Shown here: piece after piece, positions 34,277 through 42,126 of the stretch
Position numbering within the stretch: the first letter of the stretch is position 1
How the letters are laid out: every line of letters begins with the position of its first letter
Source of the DNA: Vreelandella populi
GTDB lineage: Bacteria > Pseudomonadota > Gammaproteobacteria > Pseudomonadales > Halomonadaceae
Direction of reading: 5' to 3'
DNA: 64,000 bases
NCBI RefSeq assembly: GCF_003989825.1
Contig: NZ_RZHE01000004.1
Coordinates: 186,001-250,000 of the forward strand
Notes under the pieces: generated by a model
Databases searched by the model: none
The model's input: the letters and a program-made list of their open reading frames with translations, nothing else
What the model was told of the DNA's origin: nothing
Made by a program: the position numbers and the translations under genes

Positions 34277-34978
34277 TCAGTTCAAATAGCGACGTTGCCT
34301 GGATTGAATCATTTCAGTTTTCACCATTCTCGCCCGTGTTTCTTCATTGCTGCACTCCTCTGTACTGCAAATAGACTCATTAAAATTATATCGTCCCAAG
34401 TTATCTGAAGCTGCAGTATAAAACTCGTCTGCGGAATAATAGTCACCCTTCTGCTGATAGGCCTTGGCAACCTCCAACTGAACGATAGCTACACTGAGCG
34501 TATTAACAAGATGTGGAATGATGGCTTCTGCATTGTCGACATCGCCCTGCCTTGCCAATGAAATACCATACCCTTCCAAACGGCTATTTCTAGCTTTAGA
34601 AACGGGAAGTGTGTTTAATTCAATAAACCTCACTTCGTATTCAGTAAGCTCAGTAGATGCTTCTGCTTTAACCTCGTTCGCCTGATCCAGGATATCCTCA
34701 ATAGTTATGCCTCCTTCCAGAGTAGGGTTGCTTTGTATTTCTTCTCCCTTGCTGGTAGTCGCATACTCTGTGCGGAGTATCTCAATTCTGTGGCTTGCTT
34801 GGCTATAAAGGGATAGCTTGTCGGCAATCGCTGCCGTACTGTCCAGCGAGTTAATTTCATCGACGTTCTGCATCAAATCGTTATATAGCGCTTTTGATTC
34901 CCGAGTCTCTTTTGAACAGCCTGCCAGCAAAAAAAAGGACATAACCAGGATTAGCATTGCACCGCTTGATACCTTCAT
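34277..34978 (-). CDS. Putative lipoprotein of unknown function
   Basis: 233 residues with a lipoprotein signal (MLILVMSFFLLAGC, acylated Cys about residue 21). The mature part is helical and acidic, with tetratricopeptide-like pairing near LARQGDVDNAEAI and AYQQKGDYYSADEFYTAASDN, and two Cys in SICSTEECS. No family was recognised. It follows the Sel1 array by 77 bp on the same strand. Being a periplasmic or membrane-anchored protein behind a candidate T6SS effector, it could be another protective or accessory protein (inference). The DNA is more AT-rich than the Sel1 genes. Confidence 0.7.
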   Translation of the reverse strand: MKVSSGAMLILVMSFFLLAGCSKETRESKALYNDLMQNVDEINSLDSTAAIADKLSLYSQASHRIEILRTEYATTSKGEEIQSNPTLEGGITIEDILDQANEVKAEASTELTEYEVRFIELNTLPVSKARNSRLEGYGISLARQGDVDNAEAIIPHLVNTLSVAIVQLEVAKAYQQKGDYYSADEFYTAASDNLGRYNFNESICSTEECSNEETRARMVKTEMIQSRQRRYLN

Positions 34979-35055
34979 TTATTATCCTGCAAAATAAAGT
35001 TCATTAAAATTAATAACATAATTAAAGAAACAGACCTGAAGATTATTTAGTCATA

Positions 35056-36033
35056 TCATGGACCAAAGAATTTCATCGGAAAATAGGAAAGTGGCGGCTC
35101 ACGGTTGAGCCACTCCATCATTCTGCGCTCACCTTCCTCGCGCTCTTCAGGAGTGATCTTTCCCGAATCTTCAAAATAGTGAAGCGCGTTTTCAACGTGT
35201 ATATTCGGCGCCTCTTCATTCACCGCCAAGAGAATAGCCCACCCCTCGGCCGGGTCTTGTTCCACCTGACAGATGGCGTTTCTCTTATCGCTAGGCTCTA
35301 TGTAACAATAGGCTAACCACTGTCTGGCGTTGATATGCCCGGCGTTAGAAGCGCTTGTCATCCATTCCCAAGCTTCGTCATCGTTTCCTTGCTCATGCAG
35401 AAGGCGTGATAAGCTGCTCATCGCACGTGGATATCCAGCTTCCGCGGCCCGACGAAACCATCCTTCGGCGGCGTTTAAGCGACTTGCCTCGTCTGGGTAG
35501 TTACTCTGGTCATTGCGTATCCGCCCTCCTAGCTTAAGCTGTGCTTCGACATTGCCTGCTTCCGCTGACTTTTCCAGCCAGTAAAGAGGTTCGTCATCGT
35601 ATTCCAGAGTGGCGTAAAGTGGGTACAGCGCAAACATGGCTTCAATATCGCCCGCTTCAGCACGCTCCAGAGCAATGGAAACAGCTGACTCTATCCAGTT
35701 CTCGCCTTCGTCTGGACATATCTGATGCCTTTCACAGGCTTCGCGCAGGTACAGCATGGCATACACTTCACCTTTCTGAGCGGCACGATACAGCCATTCC
35801 TGAGAGTGGCTGATATGACCTAAATAAAACATTGCGTCAATATCGCCCGCTTCTGCTGCCTTCTCCAAATAGGGAATACTCGCTTCTCGCTGATGAGCAT
35901 TATAAAGCCGCATGCCTTCATTTTTTGCAGTTTGGGCCTCTTCGTTCAACGCCCACGCCGAAGGCAACGTTAGTGCTACTAAAGCTAACCCTGCTAAAGT
36001 GGCAACTGTCGTAAATCGTTTGAATAACATCAT
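35056..36033 (-). CDS. Secreted Sel1-like repeat protein, third copy of the array
   Basis: Start ATG 36033 (or 36030) overlaps the previous stop and gives 325 residues. The first 27 are a signal peptide ending LPSAWA. Sel1-type helical repeats follow, for example KAAEAGDIDAMFYLGH, SAEAGNVEAQLKLGG and RRAAEAGYPRAMSSLSR, and the tail EPPLSYFPMKFFGP is shared with the other copies. It is more diverged than the other two (35-38 kb). Periplasmic Sel1 proteins next to T6SS effectors act as immunity proteins in known cases; that role here is inference from position. Confidence 0.78.
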   Translation of the reverse strand: MMLFKRFTTVATLAGLALVALTLPSAWALNEEAQTAKNEGMRLYNAHQREASIPYLEKAAEAGDIDAMFYLGHISHSQEWLYRAAQKGEVYAMLYLREACERHQICPDEGENWIESAVSIALERAEAGDIEAMFALYPLYATLEYDDEPLYWLEKSAEAGNVEAQLKLGGRIRNDQSNYPDEASRLNAAEGWFRRAAEAGYPRAMSSLSRLLHEQGNDDEAWEWMTSASNAGHINARQWLAYCYIEPSDKRNAICQVEQDPAEGWAILLAVNEEAPNIHVENALHYFEDSGKITPEEREEGERRMMEWLNREPPLSYFPMKFFGP

Positions 36034-37037
36034 GGACCAAATTTCTCGGGGAAATAGGAGAGCGGCGGCTCTAGGCCCAGCCACTCGTCTTTCATGCGTT
36101 CGCCTTCGGCGCGTTGTTCGGGGGTAAGGCTATCGCGATAAGCGCGAAGAGCATTCTCGGAAGACGTGCCAGGTACCTCTTCATGAATAGCAAGAAATAT
36201 GGCCCACCCTTCGGCAGGATTTGGCTCGGGGGCTCCTCGGCAGAGTTCACGGCCGCCTTCGTTGGGCGCAATATTGCAAGCTGCCAGCCAACCACGTCCA
36301 TTCATGTGGTCTGCTTCAGATGCTCTGGTCATCCATTCCCAAGCATTTTCGGGCTGGTCCAAATGATTTAGCGCTGAGGCGAGATTGTTCATCCCAGGCG
36401 CATACCCATTTTCAGCGGCTCGGCGAAACCATACCTCGGCGGCCTCCAAACGCTCTGTATCGCTACTGTAAGCATCATCACGTGCGCGTTTGCCCAGCGT
36501 GTTCATGGCCCAGGCATTGTCTGCCTCGGCCGCGCGATTCAACCACGTAAGCGCTTCTTCTTCGTCAGGGTCTTCCACGTAGTAATAAATGTAATAAAGT
36601 GCCGCCATAGCTTCCCGGTCGCCGGCTTCCGCTTTGGGCAGCGTGAGTTCGAGTGCCTCCTGCGGCCAGTCATCGCCGTTTTCCGGACAAACGCCGCCCA
36701 GCTTGCAAGCGCCGCCATCGAAGAGGCGCAGCATAGCGTAGGGGTCGCCGTGTTGGGCAGCTTGGTAGTACCAGTCCAGCGCGGCCTGGGTTAGCCCCAT
36801 ATGACGCAAGCGATCAACTTCTCCTAGATAATACATCGCCTCCGCATCACCCACTTCTGCGGCTATTTCCAAATAGGGTGGGCTCTTTGAACGTTGGTGT
36901 GCGTTGTAGAGCCGCATACCTTCATCTTTGGCGGCTTGCGCTTCCTCGTCCAACGCCCAGGCTGGTGGTAGCGTTAACAGCGTTAAGAGCAAGCTGGCTA
37001 GTGTTACCAGAAGGCCAGCACGAGTCAGTAACATCAT
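36030..37037 (-). CDS. Secreted Sel1-like repeat protein, second copy of the array
   Basis: ATG 37037 shares one base with the previous stop, giving 335 residues. A signal peptide (LLTLLTLPPAWA) precedes ALDEEAQAAKDEGMRLYNAHQ and a run of Sel1 repeats (AAEVGDAEAMYYLGE, AAQHGDPYAMLRLFD, RAAEADNAWAMNTLG, RRAAENGYAPGMNNLAS). The last 110 residues are nearly identical to the first copy, including EPPLSYFPEKFGP. Close similarity suggests recent duplication or gene conversion. Likely exported; candidate immunity protein for the upstream effector. Confidence 0.8.
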   Translation of the reverse strand: MMLLTRAGLLVTLASLLLTLLTLPPAWALDEEAQAAKDEGMRLYNAHQRSKSPPYLEIAAEVGDAEAMYYLGEVDRLRHMGLTQAALDWYYQAAQHGDPYAMLRLFDGGACKLGGVCPENGDDWPQEALELTLPKAEAGDREAMAALYYIYYYVEDPDEEEALTWLNRAAEADNAWAMNTLGKRARDDAYSSDTERLEAAEVWFRRAAENGYAPGMNNLASALNHLDQPENAWEWMTRASEADHMNGRGWLAACNIAPNEGGRELCRGAPEPNPAEGWAIFLAIHEEVPGTSSENALRAYRDSLTPEQRAEGERMKDEWLGLEPPLSYFPEKFGP

Positions 37038-38038
37038 CAGGGGCCAAACTTCTCGGGGAAATAAGAGAGCGGCGGTTCTAGGCCCAGCCACTCGTCTTTC
37101 ATGCGTTCGCCTTCGGCGCGTTGTTCGGGGGTAAGGCTATCTCTATATGCACGCAATGCGTTTTCAGAAGACGTGCCAGGAACTTCTTCATGAATAGCAA
37201 GAAAGATAGCCCACCCTTCGGCAGGGTTTGGCTCGGGGGCTCCTCGGCATAGTTCACGGCCGCTTTCATTGGGCGCGATATTGCAAGCGGCCAGCCAACC
37301 ACGTCCATACATATGGCCTGCTTCAGACGCTTTGGTTATCCACTCCCAAGCCTCCTCAGGCTGGTCCAAATGGTTTAATACAGAGGCAAGATTATTCATC
37401 CCCGGCGCATACCCTACTTCCGCCGCCCTACGAAACCACATTTCCGCTGCTTCCAGTTTTTTCGTATTAAGCTCGAAAGCATCACCTTCATTACGTGCTA
37501 ACTCACCCAACCAGTTCATGGCATTAGCATTGCCTGTCTCGGCTGCCCGGTAGAGCCATTTTAGCGCCTCTTCTTCGTCCGGCTCTTCTACGTAGTAATA
37601 GATGTTGTAAAGCGCCGCCATGGCTTTCGGGTCGCCCGCTTCAGCTTTGGGCAGTGTGAGTTCGAGCGCCTCCTGCGGCCAGTCATCGCCGTTTTCCGGG
37701 CAAACATCACCAAGCTCACAGGCTCCGCCGTCGAACAAGCGCAGCATGGCGTAGGGCTCACCGTGCTGGGCGGCTTGGTAATACCAGTCCAGCGCAGCCT
37801 GTGAAAGACCTCGGCTAAGCAATCGATTCGCTTCGCCCAAATAATACATCGCTTCCGTATCGCCACTCTCGGCGGCAATTTCAAGTGGCGGCTGCATCCT
37901 TTCCCACTGGTGAATTCCCCATAACCGCATCCCCTCCTCTTTGGCGGCTTGCGCTTTTTCGTCCAACGCCCAAGCAAGCGGTAACTGTAACGGTATCAAA
38001 AGCAAACAGGTCAGTGCCGCGAAAAGTTTTGATCGCAT
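37037..38038 (-). CDS. Secreted Sel1-like repeat protein, first copy of the array
   Basis: 333 residues starting 24 bp after the effector stop, in the same transcription unit. Signal peptide LTCLLLIPLQLPLAWA, then ALDEKAQAAKEEGMRLW and Sel1 repeats (AAESGDTEAMYYLGE, AAQHGEPYAMLRLFD, RAAETGNANAMNWLGE, RRAAEVGYAPGMNNLAS). It is very similar to the second copy. As the gene directly after the effector it is the prime candidate for the cognate immunity protein (inference). The repeats themselves only imply protein-protein binding. Confidence 0.8.
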   Translation of the reverse strand: MRSKLFAALTCLLLIPLQLPLAWALDEKAQAAKEEGMRLWGIHQWERMQPPLEIAAESGDTEAMYYLGEANRLLSRGLSQAALDWYYQAAQHGEPYAMLRLFDGGACELGDVCPENGDDWPQEALELTLPKAEAGDPKAMAALYNIYYYVEEPDEEEALKWLYRAAETGNANAMNWLGELARNEGDAFELNTKKLEAAEMWFRRAAEVGYAPGMNNLASVLNHLDQPEEAWEWITKASEAGHMYGRGWLAACNIAPNESGRELCRGAPEPNPAEGWAIFLAIHEEVPGTSSENALRAYRDSLTPEQRAEGERMKDEWLGLEPPLSYFPEKFGP

Positions 38039-38062
38039 GAGGTGATTCCTTAGTCGCTTACG

Positions 38063-41000
38063 TTACTGAGTAGTACATACTGCGGTTGCTAAGCCTGCGA
38101 CATACCGGCGATAGTTTCGTTTTGCGATAGGCACATCTGGATTATTTGTGCCTGAAGTCCGCTCCATGAAACCTTCCAAATCACGTTTACGGCGCTCGTA
38201 GGCATGACTGGGATCATCATGCCATGGCTGACCATCATCGCCCATCCGAATGAGAGCCTTGGCAAACAGGTACTGCGAGGGAGTGGGGGCTTCCTGGCTA
38301 AAACGACATAGCGAGCCGTAGACTCCGGTTATCACCCCGTCCACGATCCACCCCAGACAGTTGGCAATGGCGATTTGCTGAAAGTCTAATGCCTGCTGGG
38401 CATTGAATGACTCTACACTACCGCGGCTTCTACCTCTTCCGGGCGCTTCGAATTCGAAAGCTCGCGGTTCGCTGATTAGTAGATATAGCAAAGCCCCTAG
38501 CGCCTCGGGCATTAGTTGCTGAACCCAGCTACGCATCTGTTCATGCCGCGGATCGTTGGCAATAACGTAGGCAATCGGCCCCGCATTCTGCCCACCCGTC
38601 ATGGCGCGGTAGATCTGCTCAATGCCGGCCTTGCCGCGTGCGGCGAGAAGTCCTACGTTCAGCAGCGTCGTGGCGGCGAGATAACCGAGAAAGCCAAGGG
38701 TTTCGTAGGCTTCTTCGTCGATCCATTCGGGCTGAACGTAGTTGTTATCCACCATGGCGCGGTGGAGCATGGTGAGCCATAAATCCAGGCTATCCACATC
38801 CAGATCAATCGCCAGCGACCCGCCAGCGCCTTTACCGACGACCAGTCGGGCGCTCATGACGAGGGTGAATTTACCGCCCTGCATACGTAAAAGAAAACCG
38901 GCCTTCGCTCCTATACCGATGGACGCTTCTACTCCCAACTTGGCATTGCCGAGGCTGCGCCACCCCGTGACCGACCGACGCGAGCCTTGCATGGCAAGTT
39001 CTGATAACGCAGCGCGTGTCGGCAGCAGGCGCTGCAGATTTTCCGGTGGTTCCCAGTGCAAGGCGCAGCGTGTTTCGATGCCCAGCTTGGCACCTGCAAA
39101 CGCATCGAACTCCGCGCCTTGGGCTTCGCGCTTGGCCCAATCTACCCCGGTGATGCTTAGCCCATCTTTATCGAAATCAAACCCCAGCTCGCTTGAAAGT
39201 ACCGCGCTGGCTCCGGCAAACCCTTTGGCCACCGCATCGAGCACAACGGTATAGCGCCCCAGGTTGCGCGTTTCATTACGTTCGGCCAGTTCGATATTGA
39301 CCGGCAAGGCCTGAGACTTTTGGGGCAGCACCAAACGCCCCAGAGGCAGTTCGCCCCGTGCCAAGCTGATCGTACCTTTGCCTTCCCACCCGTAAGAGAG
39401 TTTTGCAGCGGTCTTATTCTTGTCATTCAAGGACCACTCACCGGCCGTATCTCGTGCAAGCTCCAGTTGGTCATTGCGCGTGACGCTGACACCTGATTTT
39501 TCCTCGAACGTCAGCTCACCATCAAAAAACGTAAGACTGCCGGACTGCGCCTCAGCATTCCAAGGGGCATCACGCTCATCTTCTGACCGCTCTTCGTTAA
39601 GGTCAAATTGCGCCATACCCACCAGTCGCAGCATTTGTGCTTGTGCACTGGTATCAAAAAGCCTCAACGATTCACGGCCAGGGCCGGTAAAGAGTATCTT
39701 TTGAAGAGCCTCTCCCCAGCGGGTTTTGTTATCCCCCGTTAGTGACTCCACCTCGTAATGGTGGTGTTCCAAATAGGAGAAGAGGTTGTCTGGCTGGAAA
39801 AAACCCAATGTGTCTTCGTGCCAACTGAGCTGGTGCTCGATTCTCTCGCAGCCACGCGAAGCCAACCATTGGGTGAGCGCCGTTTCAGGCGCTTCCCATA
39901 AGGTGGCAGGCAGTACGCCATCGGCGCTGAGCGACTGATTCAAACGTTCGCGTTCAGTTTCTGACATCAGAGGCGCCAGTTGCCATAGACTGATGTGGCT
40001 TAGCGACTTTTCCCCCAGCGGCGAGCTAAACTCGCGAAGCGGGAATTCGCGGCGTACGAGCCGCTCGATTTTACGTTTTTCGTAACCTAGCGAATGCCGG
40101 TCGTCATTCAGGTTCGTGTTCCATATCAGGACCCTTCCCGGCTCCATCTGCTTGACCGCCCCGCTGGCCGCTTCAAACAGCTCATCCAGCTGATCATGAA
40201 GTCTTGCGTACTGCTGGCGCTCTTGTTCGAAGAGAAAAACGGGCAGTTGAGCACGACCTGCTGTACCGGACTCCCATTCGCTTAGCTTTTGCTCTACCGA
40301 CTCATTGAGCTCAGCGCTTTCTTTCAATAAGCGGCAATAGGTATCGAAGCCGTTTATGCCACCCTTTACATTTGAACCTCCACCAGAGGCGCTGGAGAGT
40401 GCAAGCTCTGGCGTGGCAATGCCAAGTGCAGCGAGTTTTAAAATGCTTTCTAGATAATCGTGATACTTTCCTGTTTGATGTTCGTTCAACTGCTGAACAT
40501 AACCTACAAACTGACAAGCCTGCGCGGCCTCGACGGGCGGGTTGGATTCGCATAGTTGAATGAAGCGTTGATACTCTGCCAAGACGTCCTGAAGTGAAAA
40601 GGGAGTCGCAGGCCCTTGGCTGCCCCGATTGAAGTGGTACTGCCTCTGCGCCTGCTCGCGGCATACGCGATACGTTTCCAAGGCTTGGGCGATCTCACCT
40701 TCCCAAGGACCGTAATACGCCTCGCCCTCAAGGGAGTAGCCCTGCTCCTCCGCCCGCGCTACGCCCTGCTGGTAGAGTGTGCGTAGCTCGCTTTCAATAT
40801 CACTGATTTCACTACCCGAAAAATAACCGGCAACATGAAGCAACATGCCGGGCGTGCTTAGATCCCAGAGTAAGTCCAGCAGGCCCTCCTCATGAGCGAT
40901 TCGCTGCTGTGCAGAGGGTATATCTTCGGACGTGATCGCGACTAGCCGGTTGAAATTTTCAATATATCGCTGGCGTTCGGACTCATTAAGAAAGCTTTCC

Positions 41001-41308
41001 GCCCTGCTGGGAAGCAGACACTCCATCAAACCGGCCTCATTCGTCAGAAGGTCAAGACGGGTCTTTTTATCCTCTGTGCTTGCCCACTCCCTCAAGGTTT
41101 CAGATGCTTCCATCAACGCATCTGAAACCTCTTCAGTAAGTAACCAGAATGTCCGCGTTCCCGGTATATAAATAATATCGGCCCAGCAGTTCTTTTCGCA
41201 CACATGCGAGGCATTCTCTCCCGGGCTTTCGCCCTCCGAGGCTGGCGGCTCGAATACATTGACCACTACAGGGTTCAGACGACGCTCCGAGGGTTGCGAG
41301 GCACTCAT
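38063..41308 (-). CDS. Putative type VI secretion cargo effector, 1081 residues, activity unknown
   Basis: The gene overlaps the DUF4123 adaptor stop by 4 bases and follows vgrG, the standard place for a T6SS cargo effector. The N terminus has a short Cys pair (C37, C41 in HVCEKNC) followed by WADIIYIPGTRTFW. Residues about 60-450 look helical. A middle region (about 590-840) is beta-rich with Gly/Ala stretches such as AGAKLGIE and GIGAKAGFLLRM. Hydrophobic segments lie near 871-889, 936-946 and 985-998. I see no lipase GxSxG with a supporting His, no HKD phospholipase motif and no nuclease motif. The membrane-like C terminus might suggest pore formation, but this is speculative. Confidence 0.7.
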   Translation of the reverse strand: MSASQPSERRLNPVVVNVFEPPASEGESPGENASHVCEKNCWADIIYIPGTRTFWLLTEEVSDALMEASETLREWASTEDKKTRLDLLTNEAGLMECLLPSRAESFLNESERQRYIENFNRLVAITSEDIPSAQQRIAHEEGLLDLLWDLSTPGMLLHVAGYFSGSEISDIESELRTLYQQGVARAEEQGYSLEGEAYYGPWEGEIAQALETYRVCREQAQRQYHFNRGSQGPATPFSLQDVLAEYQRFIQLCESNPPVEAAQACQFVGYVQQLNEHQTGKYHDYLESILKLAALGIATPELALSSASGGGSNVKGGINGFDTYCRLLKESAELNESVEQKLSEWESGTAGRAQLPVFLFEQERQQYARLHDQLDELFEAASGAVKQMEPGRVLIWNTNLNDDRHSLGYEKRKIERLVRREFPLREFSSPLGEKSLSHISLWQLAPLMSETERERLNQSLSADGVLPATLWEAPETALTQWLASRGCERIEHQLSWHEDTLGFFQPDNLFSYLEHHHYEVESLTGDNKTRWGEALQKILFTGPGRESLRLFDTSAQAQMLRLVGMAQFDLNEERSEDERDAPWNAEAQSGSLTFFDGELTFEEKSGVSVTRNDQLELARDTAGEWSLNDKNKTAAKLSYGWEGKGTISLARGELPLGRLVLPQKSQALPVNIELAERNETRNLGRYTVVLDAVAKGFAGASAVLSSELGFDFDKDGLSITGVDWAKREAQGAEFDAFAGAKLGIETRCALHWEPPENLQRLLPTRAALSELAMQGSRRSVTGWRSLGNAKLGVEASIGIGAKAGFLLRMQGGKFTLVMSARLVVGKGAGGSLAIDLDVDSLDLWLTMLHRAMVDNNYVQPEWIDEEAYETLGFLGYLAATTLLNVGLLAARGKAGIEQIYRAMTGGQNAGPIAYVIANDPRHEQMRSWVQQLMPEALGALLYLLISEPRAFEFEAPGRGRSRGSVESFNAQQALDFQQIAIANCLGWIVDGVITGVYGSLCRFSQEAPTPSQYLFAKALIRMGDDGQPWHDDPSHAYERRKRDLEGFMERTSGTNNPDVPIAKRNYRRYVAGLATAVCTTQ

Positions 41309-42126
41309 ACAAAATGCTCCAGTTGCTGTACCTTCTGACGTGATGGAACCGGCTTATTCAATGCTTCTTTTATTTGAGTACCCAGCACCTCGCGCTCACT
41401 TGTCATTATCGGCAATAACCGTTTCAGGTGATCGGAGCGAGTGATACCAGCTTCCATTAAGACCTTCATTTTATTTAACCAAGGGGTTCGCACACAGCCA
41501 ATAGGCATATTCGTCATACGGCTCAACCACCAGGCCTGCTGGCTCTCCTTCAACGCTGCTTCCATCTCGTTGGTCAGGTGTCCTTCATCGCTCGTGTTAG
41601 ACGTTTCGGCTCCAGCCTGCCAAACAAGCCACTGGCCTTGTGGTGTGGGCGTTACTACCAGCTGAAATAGGCTCAACCAGTGTTCGTAAACGCTAAGTGG
41701 GGCACTGGCGAGTAGAGCCATCCATACCGCAGGCTGCTGTAGGTTGATGAGCGACTTTCCGCCGTGCGGGTCGGCTAATACGAACAGCAAGCGCAAATGG
41801 TCGGCGAGGCTTTGTAGGGTTTGGCCTGCCGAGGGAAGGCACACCCATCCCAGGCGCTTTTGGCAAAGCGCTTCAGCGTAGTGCCAAGCCTCACTCCCCT
41901 CATCGATTTCCACAAGCCAGGGGCTGGCTTCCAATAGCGGTGAAAGCGCGGTGCCCGCAAACAGCGTCATGAATTCCTGCTGCCCCGCACGCCCGAGTAT
42001 CGAGCGGCACTGCTCCGGCGCGCGCCGCTGATCTAGCACCACGTAACCGCGTTGATCCGAGGCCATTCCCGCGAGGCTATTAACGCTTCTTGAGCGTTCG
42101 GCGAGTTGACTCAACCAGCCAGACAT
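41305..42126 (-). CDS. DUF4123-domain T6SS adaptor/chaperone
   Basis: ATG 42126 after GAGGA gives 273 residues, overlapping the vgrG end by 16 bp. The DUF4123 core spans about 28-150: GYVVLDQ, TLFAGTALSPLLEASPWLVE and ADPHGGKSLINLQQPAVW. Such adaptors load a specific effector onto the VgrG tip and are encoded between the two, exactly as here. The C-terminal 120 residues are variable and probably recognise the cargo. Overlaps on both sides imply coupled translation. Confidence 0.87.
   Translation of the reverse strand: MSGWLSQLAERSRSVNSLAGMASDQRGYVVLDQRRAPEQCRSILGRAGQQEFMTLFAGTALSPLLEASPWLVEIDEGSEAWHYAEALCQKRLGWVCLPSAGQTLQSLADHLRLLFVLADPHGGKSLINLQQPAVWMALLASAPLSVYEHWLSLFQLVVTPTPQGQWLVWQAGAETSNTSDEGHLTNEMEAALKESQQAWWLSRMTNMPIGCVRTPWLNKMKVLMEAGITRSDHLKRLLPIMTSEREVLGTQIKEALNKPVPSRQKVQQLEHFV

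Noticed and set aside
36034-36084. N-terminal extension MAGPR...LLFPREIW on the third Sel1 protein, and the same for the second copy
   Set aside because: These residues are a shifted reading of the previous gene's conserved tail; a signal peptide begins at the later ATG.
38063-41308. Lipase assignment for the candidate effector because Sel1 proteins follow
   Set aside because: No convincing GxSxG with Asp and His partners and no HKD motif was found, so only the genomic context supports effector status.
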